Shown here piece after piece: positions 1 through 5,246 of a stretch of DNA of 6,066 nucleotides. The notes under the pieces were generated by a model. The model made no database searches, was not told the origin of the DNA, and saw only the letters and a program-made list of their open reading frames with translations. Position numbers and translations under genes: made by a program. The DNA is from an uncultured Rhodospirillaceae bacterium (GTDB lineage Bacteria; Pseudomonadota; Alphaproteobacteria; Rhodospirillales; UBA2165): the NCBI GenBank assembly GCA_913054205.1, contig CAJXJM010000167.1, forward strand, positions 1-6,066, in the 5' to 3' direction. Each line of letters starts with the position of its first letter. Position 1 is the stretch's first letter.

Positions 1-492
1 ATCACCGACGTCACCAACATAGAAATTACTTGCCGTGAAGCCGTCAAAAATTGACAGGCATTCTTTGTAAGCAGCTTCGTCACCGCCGATATGACACGAC
101 GCCATGCCTTTGGCCAGCATCGGCGGCGTTGCACTAATCGGCGCATCCAGCATGTTTTTACCACTTTCTTTGAGCGTCGCCGCGACATCAATTTTTTGCT
201 GAACTTTAAGCGTCGAACACTCGATGACGATCTGCCCCGGTTTATCCGTTTGGTTCAGCTGTTCAACGACATTTTCGACCGCTGCAATAACCGGCAAAGA
301 AAGGATGACGACATCCGCCTTTTCTGAAACTTCCGCAACGCTCGCCGCTGCCTCCAAGCCAAACTCATCAAGAGCTTCAATGCATTTGGGATCGAGATCA
401 AAGCCAATGACTTTAAATTGTTTTTTTAAAAGAAGCCCCGCGACATTGCCGCCCATAGGTCCCAATCCAATAACACCAACTGTAACGCTCAT
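1..492 (-). CDS. NAD(P)-dependent beta-hydroxyacid dehydrogenase, 3-hydroxyisobutyrate dehydrogenase-like (partial, C-terminus off the left edge)
   Basis: This is the N-terminal 164 residues of an oxidoreductase of the 3-hydroxyisobutyrate / 6-phosphogluconate dehydrogenase superfamily; full members have about 290-300 residues. Seen: a Rossmann dinucleotide-binding motif GLGPMGGNVA at residues 9-18, an acidic residue (D32, in GFDLD) at the end of the second strand, which by family rules suggests NAD rather than NADP, ECST at 91-94, and the substrate-loop signature DAPIS at 116-120. The usual Gly-Gly after this Ser is replaced by Ala-Thr-Pro-Pro. The catalytic lysine and the helical C-terminal domain lie outside the window. 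The ATG at 492-490 is chosen because a strong GGAGGGG ribosome binding site lies just upstream and the glycine motif starts at the usual distance from it. Members oxidise or reduce small beta-hydroxyacids; the exact substrate (3-hydroxyisobutyrate, tartronate semialdehyde or other) cannot be told. Confidence 0.88.
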   Translation of the reverse strand, partial: MSVTVGVIGLGPMGGNVAGLLLKKQFKVIGFDLDPKCIEALDEFGLEAAASVAEVSEKADVVILSLPVIAAVENVVEQLNQTDKPGQIVIECSTLKVQQKIDVAATLKESGKNMLDAPISATPPMLAKGMASCHIGGDEAAYKECLSIFDGFTASNFYVGDVGD

Positions 493-886
493 TTTACCCC
501 TCCAAAAGTTAGGTGATTTTCAATACTTTTAATTCTTACTCAATTTTCTTTGGGCGCATTCATACCATTTGCAACGCCCTAAGCAAGGCTTCAGTTTAAC
601 TACATTTTTGGTGCATATACTTGGTTTATTCGATAGCTATGCGTTTCATGCATACCAGAATAAGTAAATTAACAGCAGTAATCCGGGATAATCGGGCGTA
701 TATACTCCCCATGAAACACAGATCAATCATACAGAGATTTTTGGCGCGGCGGCGTTTTTTGACCCGCTCATTTTGGCGTCACACCACTCATTACCGCGGC
801 CATTAATACCCTCGGCAGTGGGCGCGTTCGATTAATCTATCACTATCCAGATAACCGAACGATCTCTTTAAAACGAAAATTAAATC
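493..886. other. Non-coding gap between the dehydrogenase and the DctP-like gene
   Basis: This 394-bp stretch contains no ORF with a credible start or protein character. A 61-codon plus-strand frame at 621-806 begins with TTG, has no ribosome binding site and encodes an arginine-rich chain of no recognisable type. It should hold the promoter of the dehydrogenase and the 3' end of the DctP-like transcript, but I see neither a good -35/-10 pair nor a GC-rich hairpin followed by a T-run on the minus strand. Minor structure: GGGCG (552-556) and CGCCC (575-579) form a 5-bp inverted repeat about 60 bp upstream of the dehydrogenase start, and GATTAATC at 830-837 is a perfect 8-bp palindrome. Confidence 0.6.
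497..503 (-). promoter_or_regulatory. Strong Shine-Dalgarno site of the dehydrogenase
   Basis: On the minus strand this reads GGAGGGG and ends four bases before the ATG at 492-490. It is the best ribosome binding site in the window and fixes the start of the dehydrogenase. Its strength suggests the gene is translated independently of the gene lying 394 bp upstream. Confidence 0.75.
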
Positions 887-1807
887 TTACTCGACCAGCT
901 CGAACAATCGATCCCCTAAACGGGCGCGGTGTTTGGCGACCAAGGGCGTAACCGCATCCTCGAAGGCCCTACGTTCGTCATCGCTTAACCTCACGATATC
1001 GTTTTCAGCTGGATCAAGAGCGTTCATGACCTCGTCGTCTTCGGCTTGGGCAAAGCCTCGTTGCGCCACAGTTGCGACATCGACTGAGGCTTGAACGGCG
1101 TCTTGGATCTCGGCCGGCCAGGATTGATACATCTCATTATTAACCATCACCAACACCATTCCAAAGAAATGGCCGGTCAGGGTAATGTGACGATGATACT
1201 GATAGGTGCCAAAGCGGTAGGTGTTGGTCAGCGGATTTTCCTGGGCATCAATCTCGCCGGATTTTACTTTTTCAACGAGATCAGCGACATCAACAAAAGT
1301 CGGCTCCATGCCCAACAGCTTAAAAAACTCCTGGTGGACCTCAGAATTCATCGAGCGCATTTTCAAGCCGGCGCAATCGGCTGGCGTGCGTATCTCTTTG
1401 ACACCATTGGTAAAATGGCGAAAACCGTTATCCCAAAAGCCCAAAATTCGAACGCCCATTTCAGCAAGAAACTTTTCTTTCAGCAAATCACCCAATTCGC
1501 CGTCAAGCGCTGCGTAGGCTTTGTCCCGGCTTTGAACAACAAACGGCAGATCAAAGATCGCCACTTCCGGCACGCGCTCCGCCATGTAGCTGGAGGCGAA
1601 ATAACACATCGTTAACTCACCGGCTTCGACCAAATTGGGCAAATCAATGGCTTGGATGCCTTTGGTTTCACACATATTGCCATCCATTTTGTAGCTCACC
1701 ACATCACCCACACGCTTCGCCAATTCTTCGCCAAAAACTTCAGCGGCACGATTATGGACTGAGGTCGGGGGCTGGTAGCCGCCTAATTTGATTTTTACAG
1801 GGCTCAT
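887..1807 (-). CDS. TRAP-type (DctP/TAXI-like, DctP fold) solute-binding protein without a signal peptide
   Basis: This 306-residue protein matches the DctP family of TRAP-transporter receptors along its whole length. Seen: first strand and following helix IKLGGYQPPTSVHN (6-19), FWDNGFRHFTN (124-134), the GLKMR core (147-151) whose Arg (R151) sits where family members bind the substrate carboxylate, LGMEP (165-169), and GEIDAQENP (184-192), a hallmark of the family. Receptors of this family are normally exported and deliver organic acids to a DctQ/DctM permease. Here the first strand begins at residue 4, leaving no room for a signal peptide. An in-frame TGA (1828-1826) lies six codons upstream of the ATG, and AAGGA (1820-1816) sits 8 bases before it, so the start is well supported. 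No permease genes are in view. As encoded the protein should stay in the cytoplasm; it may be an intracellular binding protein or a decayed receptor. It lies 110 bp downstream of the exported six-cysteine gene on the same strand. Confidence 0.9.
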   Translation of the reverse strand: MSPVKIKLGGYQPPTSVHNRAAEVFGEELAKRVGDVVSYKMDGNMCETKGIQAIDLPNLVEAGELTMCYFASSYMAERVPEVAIFDLPFVVQSRDKAYAALDGELGDLLKEKFLAEMGVRILGFWDNGFRHFTNGVKEIRTPADCAGLKMRSMNSEVHQEFFKLLGMEPTFVDVADLVEKVKSGEIDAQENPLTNTYRFGTYQYHRHITLTGHFFGMVLVMVNNEMYQSWPAEIQDAVQASVDVATVAQRGFAQAEDDEVMNALDPAENDIVRLSDDERRAFEDAVTPLVAKHRARLGDRLFELVE

Positions 1808-1815
1808 TGAGCAGG

Positions 1816-1820
1816 TCCTT
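1816..1820 (-). promoter_or_regulatory. Ribosome binding site fixing the start of the leaderless DctP-like protein
   Basis: The minus strand reads AAGGA here, 8 bases before the ATG at 1807-1805. Together with the in-frame stop at 1828-1826 it shows that translation begins at this ATG and that no upstream signal peptide belongs to this frame. Confidence 0.65.
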
Positions 1821-1834
1821 ATTTTTCATTATGA

Positions 1835-1850
1835 AGTCTTATATAAGAGT
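1835..1850. promoter_or_regulatory. Palindrome upstream of the DctP-like gene (possible operator or promoter element)
   Basis: TCTTATATAAGA at 1837-1848 is a perfect 12-bp palindrome. With its flanks (1835-1850) it is a 16-bp palindrome with one mismatched pair. It lies 30-43 bp upstream of the DctP-like start codon, where a repressor site or -10 region could sit. No well-spaced -35 element was found for a -10 inside it, so an operator is the more likely reading. The AT-rich composition means it could also be chance. Confidence 0.35.
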
Positions 1851-1873
1851 GTTTAGTCAGCGGCAGCGTTTAT

Positions 1874-1886
1874 ATCAACCCTTGAT
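1874..1886. repeat. Short inverted repeat ATCAA-N3-TTGAT
   Basis: ATCAA (1874-1878) and TTGAT (1882-1886) flank CCC. It lies between the stop of the six-cysteine gene and the DctP-like gene. In RNA it would be a 5-bp stem with a 3-base loop and no following U-run, so it is not a convincing terminator. The same half-site (TTGATC/GATCAA) appears in the longer hairpin at 2910-2933 ahead of the ABC receptor gene. Confidence 0.25.
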
Positions 1887-1917
1887 CTACAGAGGGGATA
1901 CACTTTTCGATGAGATT

Positions 1918-2415
1918 TTATTCTTCATCGACCAATTGGAGCGGCTGTTGATAGAAACTGATGAAATAACGTTTGTCAGGTGTCCACCAACATTGTTCCT
2001 GATCGGGAACTATTTCAATGAATGAGCCAAAATTAGAGAGAGAGTATTTTTGAGTACAGCCAAGCCAGGTAACCAATGCTGTATTTTTAAAGAATTCAAT
2101 AGGACCAATTTCTGTACGTTCGGCAGATAGGCCCGTTTGGTTTTTCAAAAAACAATTGCCCACGCGATCGTGTCGGCACTTGGTTTCATTGCTGTTGGTG
2201 ATTTTGACATGATGAACAATACCATCAACGACCTGAAAACCATCATCATCCAACATACGGCAGTCATCATTGGGGGGTATTTGACTGTGGGCAAATTCAC
2301 AACGAAACCAGACACCCTCCAGCACATTTGATGACCCCGCAGCCCTTAGCGGCTGGGATGCCAATATTGCCACCGCAACGACGAGTAATTTTAACAAGAC
2401 CTTTGAACAAATCAT
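1918..2415 (-). CDS. Unrecognised exported protein with six cysteines in the mature part
   Basis: I do not recognise this 165-residue protein. Seen: a typical Sec signal peptide (Lys at 5 and 9, hydrophobic run LLVVAVAILA at 10-19, likely cleavage near LRA-A at 25/26), then a mature domain of about 140 residues with six Cys (C39, C52, C80, C88, C120, C142), which could make three disulfides in the periplasm. Trp-rich spots lie at GVWF (34-37), TW (116-117) and CWWTPDKRYF (142-151); the tail is acidic (VDEE). There is no lipobox. The start is uncertain. The ATG at 2415 gives a clean signal peptide but has no visible Shine-Dalgarno site. ATG 2481 or TTG 2484 would add 22-23 aromatic-rich residues and run 17-20 bp into the divergent ridA-like gene, and is judged less likely. 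The signal peptide plus the even cysteine number argue for a real gene. It is divergent from ridA and upstream of the DctP-like gene. Confidence 0.6.
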   Translation of the reverse strand: MICSKVLLKLLVVAVAILASQPLRAAGSSNVLEGVWFRCEFAHSQIPPNDDCRMLDDDGFQVVDGIVHHVKITNSNETKCRHDRVGNCFLKNQTGLSAERTEIGPIEFFKNTALVTWLGCTQKYSLSNFGSFIEIVPDQEQCWWTPDKRYFISFYQQPLQLVDEE

Positions 2416-2441
2416 TCTATAAATATAGTAGAAATAGAATG
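2413..2441. promoter_or_regulatory. Perfect 8-bp inverted repeat in the divergent intergenic region (candidate operator)
   Basis: CATTCTAT (2413-2420) and ATAGAATG (2434-2441) are exact inverted repeats separated by 13 bases; the centre holds further nested symmetry (CTAT-N4-ATAG at 2417-2428). The left arm contains the start codon of the six-cysteine gene. The region also carries a possible plus-strand promoter for ridA: TTGAAC (2403-2408) and TATAGT (2424-2429), with a short 15-bp spacer. A dimeric regulator bound here could block both divergent genes. Alternatively the repeat could act as an RNA hairpin in the ridA leader. No regulator gene is in view. Confidence 0.4.
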
Positions 2442-2452
2442 TGACTGAAATA

Positions 2453-2457
2453 GGGAG
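2453..2457 (+). promoter_or_regulatory. Ribosome binding site of the ridA-like gene
   Basis: GGGAG lies 7 bases before the ATG at 2465 and selects it over the in-frame GTG at 2441, which has no comparable site and would add eight residues not typical of the family. Confidence 0.7.
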
Positions 2458-2464
2458 AAAAAAA

Positions 2465-2863
2465 ATGGCGATCGAGCGCATCAATCCACCGGAAATCTAT
2501 CTACCGAATAAGGGCATTTATACTCAAGTTATTAAAGCAACAGGCAGCACGCACGTGTTTTTGGCCGGCATTGTGCCCTTCGATAATGATCAAAACATCG
2601 TCGGGCTTGACGACATGCACGCCCAAGTGAAACAGGTGCTGCGTAATATTGAACACGCGCTAGTCGCCGCCGGTGCAAAGCCATCCGATGTTGTACGCAT
2701 TAATGCGCTTGCCACCGATGTTGATCTTTATATCCAAGAAGGTGCGCCGCAGGTCATCGCTTTTTTTGGCGACACAAAACCAACATCGACGACGTATCAG
2801 GTTCAAAGGCTGGTTCATCCCGATTGGCTTATTGAAATTGAAGCAACCGCAATGGTTGATTGA
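2465..2863 (+). CDS. RidA/YjgF/YER057c/UK114-family protein lacking the catalytic arginine
   Basis: This 132-residue protein is of the usual Rid length and fold. Seen: the strand VFLAGIVPFD (31-40), the helix region MHAQVKQVLRNIEHALVAAGAKPSDVVRINALATDVD (51-87), and the C-terminal PTSTTYQVQRLVHPDWLIEIEATA (106-129). Classical RidA enzymes hydrolyse reactive enamine/imine intermediates from PLP enzymes using an Arg (R105 in E. coli RidA, in PARS). By my alignment the matching position here is S108, with no Arg nearby. Family knowledge says such Arg-less subgroups are not expected to have imine deaminase activity, and their roles are mostly unknown. No signal peptide, so cytoplasmic; the family forms trimers. 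It is 184 bp upstream of and co-directional with the ABC receptor gene, suggesting a job linked to the imported nitrogenous compound or its breakdown. The family is certain, the function is not. Confidence 0.93.
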   Translation: MAIERINPPEIYLPNKGIYTQVIKATGSTHVFLAGIVPFDNDQNIVGLDDMHAQVKQVLRNIEHALVAAGAKPSDVVRINALATDVDLYIQEGAPQVIAFFGDTKPTSTTYQVQRLVHPDWLIEIEATAMVD

Positions 2864-2873
2864 CCTAGAAGCA

Positions 2874-2908
2874 TTAATCTTAATAACCAAATCACATTTT
2901 CAGATTAA
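2874..2908 (+). repeat. Inverted repeat just after ridA (weak hairpin)
   Basis: TTAATCT (2874-2880) and AGATTAA (2902-2908) are exact 7-bp inverted repeats with a 21-base spacer, starting 10 bp after the ridA-like stop codon. The stem has one G:C pair and there is no T-run after it, so it is unlikely to be a strong intrinsic terminator. It is immediately followed by the hairpin at 2910-2933. Confidence 0.3.
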
Positions 2909-2909
2909 C

Positions 2910-2933
2910 CTTGATCTCGGTTTCGTGATCAAG
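2910..2933 (+). promoter_or_regulatory. Hairpin or operator between the ridA-like gene and the ABC receptor gene
   Basis: CTTGATC (2910-2916) pairs exactly with GATCAAG (2927-2933). Inside, after one T:T mismatch, C2918-G2919 pair with C2924-G2925 around a GTTT loop. This gives a nearly complete 24-base stem-loop, the best RNA structure in the window. No U-run follows, so it is not a standard terminator. It could be an operator upstream of a receptor promoter, or an mRNA processing/stabilising hairpin that sets receptor level apart from ridA. Further direct repeats AAGTTAC occur at 2931-2937 and 2957-2963. Confidence 0.4.
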
Positions 2934-3033
2934 TTACAGTCACATATTGAGTACTTAAGTTACCCAGCGGTTGTCAAAAATGAGATTAAACTCAGGCAGC
3001 GCGCGGTTTGTTTATCGTTTTATCAATCCACAC

Positions 3034-3039
3034 AAGGAG
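3034..3039 (+). promoter_or_regulatory. Ribosome binding site of the ABC receptor gene, with an out-of-frame ATG after it
   Basis: AAGGAG lies 8 bases before the in-frame ATG at 3048 that opens a perfect signal peptide. Another ATG at 3043, only 3 bases after the site and out of frame, would read six codons (MVCSSL) and stop at 3061-3063. The spacing favours 3048 as the true start. Confidence 0.75.
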
Positions 3040-3047
3040 AAAATGGT

Positions 3048-4307
3048 ATGTTCAAGTCTCTAACTCACCCCCTACGTATGTTTGTTGTCACGGCCATGAT
3101 TGCCGCTGCAATGTTATTTGCGCTACCGGCAAATGTTCAGGCCAAAAATCTAAAAATTGGTTTCAGCATGGCGTTGACCGGACCTTTGGCTGGTGCAGGT
3201 AAAGCAGCCCTCATTGCCATGAAAATCTGGAAAGACGACATCAATAAAAAAGGCGGCCTATTAGGGCGCAAAATTGAATTTGTCTATTATGATGATGCAA
3301 CGTCGCCCTCCAAGGTGCCCGGCATCTATTCTAAATTGCTGAACGTCGACAAAGTTGATCTCGTGGTATCCAGTTATGGCACCAACGAAATTTCGCCGGC
3401 GATGCCGATCATTATGCGCAAAGGCTTGGTGTTCATGTCTTTGTTTGGCTTGGCAGTGAACGACAAGTTCAATTACGACCGCTATTTCCAAATTATGCCA
3501 GCAGGTCCTATTCCAAAAGATGACTGGTCTCGTGGCTATTTCAAACTCGCCATGGAGCAAAACCCAAAACCGAAATCTATTGCTCTCCTGTCTGAAGACG
3601 CAGATTTTGCTTTGAGCGCGGTTGCCGGTGCCAGGCGCCACGCCAAACGTCTCGGCCTAAAAATTGTTTATGACAAAACATTCCCGTTCGGCTCCCCCGA
3701 TGTGACCTCGGTCATGCGGGCAATTATAGCTGCCAAGGCGGATTTGATCTATATCGGATCCTATCCCGGCGGCTCGGTTGGTCTTGTCAAAGCGGCTAAT
3801 GAGTTGGATCTTAAAGCCAAAATGTTCGGTGGCGGCATGGTTGGTTTGCAATTTGCCGGCATTCAGAAAAACTTAGGACCGATGCTCAACGGCATCGTCA
3901 ATTATGATTTCTGGGTACCAGAACCAACTCTTAATTTCCCTGGCGTCAAAGAATTCCTGAAAAAATATCAGGCGGGTGCCAAGGGTAAAGGTGTTGATCC
4001 GTTTGGTCACTATCTGCCGCCTTTCGCCTATTCCTATCTCCAAATTTTGGGCGATGCGGTAACGGCAGTCGGTAGCCTCGACCAAAAGAAAATCGCCGCC
4101 TACATCCATAAGACGACCTTCAAGACGGTGGTTGGAAATGTGAGCTTCGCCAAGAACGGCGAATGGGCAAAAACCCGCACGCTGCAGATTCAATTCCGCG
4201 ATGTTAAAGCCAATGATATCGCGCAATTTAACAAGCCGGGAAAGCGGATCGTGCTTTATCCCGATAGTGTTAAATCCGGAAGTATTGTATATCCATATAA
4301 GCAGTAG
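3048..4307 (+). CDS. ABC transporter periplasmic substrate-binding protein, Leu/Ile/Val (HAAT) type
   Basis: This is a 419-residue receptor of the type I periplasmic-binding fold used by branched-chain amino acid/amide importers (LivJ/LivK-like). Seen: Sec signal peptide with Arg/Lys start, hydrophobic run at 11-26 and a likely cleavage at VQA-K (32/33). The mature protein opens with LKIGFSMALTGPLAGAGKAA (35-54), the standard first strand and ligand loop, then DINKKGGLLGRKIEFVYYDD (64-83), SSYGTNE (108-114), a lobe-2 start KSIALLSEDADFA (176-188), and ADLIYIGSYPGGSVGLVKAA (231-250). The C-terminus is complete. The open frame extends upstream to 2673 inside ridA, but that extension is not protein-like. 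The genes following are its permeases. The ligand cannot be named: the family binds branched-chain and other amino acids, amides, urea and aromatic acids. At 419 residues it is somewhat longer than classical LivK (about 370). Confidence 0.95.
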   Translation: MFKSLTHPLRMFVVTAMIAAAMLFALPANVQAKNLKIGFSMALTGPLAGAGKAALIAMKIWKDDINKKGGLLGRKIEFVYYDDATSPSKVPGIYSKLLNVDKVDLVVSSYGTNEISPAMPIIMRKGLVFMSLFGLAVNDKFNYDRYFQIMPAGPIPKDDWSRGYFKLAMEQNPKPKSIALLSEDADFALSAVAGARRHAKRLGLKIVYDKTFPFGSPDVTSVMRAIIAAKADLIYIGSYPGGSVGLVKAANELDLKAKMFGGGMVGLQFAGIQKNLGPMLNGIVNYDFWVPEPTLNFPGVKEFLKKYQAGAKGKGVDPFGHYLPPFAYSYLQILGDAVTAVGSLDQKKIAAYIHKTTFKTVVGNVSFAKNGEWAKTRTLQIQFRDVKANDIAQFNKPGKRIVLYPDSVKSGSIVYPYKQ

Positions 4308-4370
4308 ATAATAGCTGCAGTTTAAATATCGTATTAGTTCAACACCAAGGTAACAGGGGCCCGCATAACA

Positions 4371-5246
4371 GTGTTTACAGTTGATTTATTATTAAACGCT
4401 GTTTTTGCGGGCCTTATGCTTGGTGCGTTTTATGCGGCGGTGGCGCTCGGCTTGTCGATTGCTTTTGGCCAGCTCGACATCGTCAACATTGCGCATCCGA
4501 CATTCGTTATTATGGGTTCCTTCGTTGCTTACATTCTCAATGAAAATTTCGGCATTGATCCGGTTCTCATCGGCGTTGTATTTGTGCCGGTTTTTTATTT
4601 TATAGGCACAAACCTTTACCGATTTTACTATGTCAGCTTCGAGCGCACCAGCCAGGAATCTCTCAGCGGGCTCGCCTTCTTTTTCGGCCTTATGTTCATT
4701 ATCGAGGTTCTCTTGATCCTGACGTTCGGCGTTGATTACCGGCTCGTAAGTGCGCCCTATATCGGCAAGACATTGCATATTGGTGTTCTCGACCTGCCTT
4801 ACAGGATGCTGGTTCCTGCAATTGCCGCCTCCATTATGACCGGCGCAGTTGTTTTATACATGAGCAAGACGTTTATGGGAAAAGCCATATTGGCGGTTTC
4901 CCAAGATAGCCTCGCGTTGCAGCTCATGGGCGCTAATCCCCTGAAGGTAAAACGCGTGGCCATGGGAATCGCGATTGCCTCTGCGGCTCTCGCCGGCGCG
5001 CTGTTGATCATCATTCAACCGGTCGAGCCGTCGGTTGGCAGGCTCTATATCGGCCGAATTTTCGCCATCGTCGTTCTCGGCGGCATGGGCAGTATCAGTG
5101 GCACCTTTCTCGCCGCTATTTTAATTGGTGTGGTCGAAAGCTTCATTGCCACTTTTTATGGCCCGTCATGGGCACCGGCAGTCGGTTTCAGCATCCTTCT
5201 TTTAACCTTGGCTCTCCGGCCACAAGGAATATTTGGCAGGGCTTAA
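4371..5246 (+). CDS. Branched-chain amino acid/amide-type ABC transporter permease, LivH-like
   Basis: This 291-residue inner-membrane protein is a full-length LivH-type permease. Seen: first membrane segment and motif GAFYAAVALGLSIAFGQLDIVNIAH (18-42), about eight hydrophobic segments, the cytoplasmic coupling loop AVSQDSLALQLMGANPLKVKR (175-195) that contacts the ATPase, AIVVLGGMGSISGTFLAAILIGVVE (232-256), and the characteristic C-terminus LRPQGIFG (282-289). The start is GTG at 4371; AGGGG (4355-4359) lies 11 bases before it, a little far, and no ATG sits at a better position. It follows the receptor by 63 bp with no terminator visible in the gap. Its stop overlaps the start of the next permease (TAATG), indicating translational coupling. 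After IVNIAH a Pro replaces the Gly seen in many LivH proteins, which suggests a sub-branch rather than damage. Confidence 0.95.
   Translation: MFTVDLLLNAVFAGLMLGAFYAAVALGLSIAFGQLDIVNIAHPTFVIMGSFVAYILNENFGIDPVLIGVVFVPVFYFIGTNLYRFYYVSFERTSQESLSGLAFFFGLMFIIEVLLILTFGVDYRLVSAPYIGKTLHIGVLDLPYRMLVPAIAASIMTGAVVLYMSKTFMGKAILAVSQDSLALQLMGANPLKVKRVAMGIAIASAALAGALLIIIQPVEPSVGRLYIGRIFAIVVLGGMGSISGTFLAAILIGVVESFIATFYGPSWAPAVGFSILLLTLALRPQGIFGRA

Noticed and set aside
91..532. Plus-strand frames over the dehydrogenase
   Set aside because: They are antisense to a clear Rossmann-fold protein and have no protein-family character.
743..760. GC-rich tract followed by six T (possible plus-strand terminator)
   Set aside because: The tract GGCGCGGCGGCG cannot fold back on itself, and no plus-strand gene ends there.
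621..806. 61-codon plus-strand frame in the left intergenic gap
   Set aside because: It starts with TTG, has no ribosome binding site and encodes an Arg-rich chain without recognisable domains.
836..886. Search for a terminator after the DctP-like gene
   Set aside because: Only 4-5 bp AT-rich pairings were found on the minus strand, with no GC stem plus T-run.
1091..1615. 174-codon plus-strand frame
   Set aside because: It is fully antisense to the DctP-like gene, whose minus-strand reading has family motifs throughout.
2441..2464. GTG start eight codons upstream for the ridA-like protein
   Set aside because: The ribosome binding site GGGAG lies inside this extension and is correctly spaced for ATG 2465.
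2941..3030. Sigma-70 promoter for the ABC receptor gene (TTGAGT 2947-2952 or TTGTCA 2971-2976)
   Set aside because: Neither -35-like word has a TATAAT-like sequence at 16-18 bp.
2673..3047. Upstream extension of the ABC receptor frame into ridA
   Set aside because: The extension overlaps ridA in another frame and has no sensible protein; the ATG at 3048 has a ribosome binding site and opens a standard signal peptide.
4308..4370. Terminator or attenuator between the receptor and the first permease
   Set aside because: Only the GGGCCC palindrome at 4357-4362 and a TAACAG direct repeat are present; no stem-loop with a T-run.
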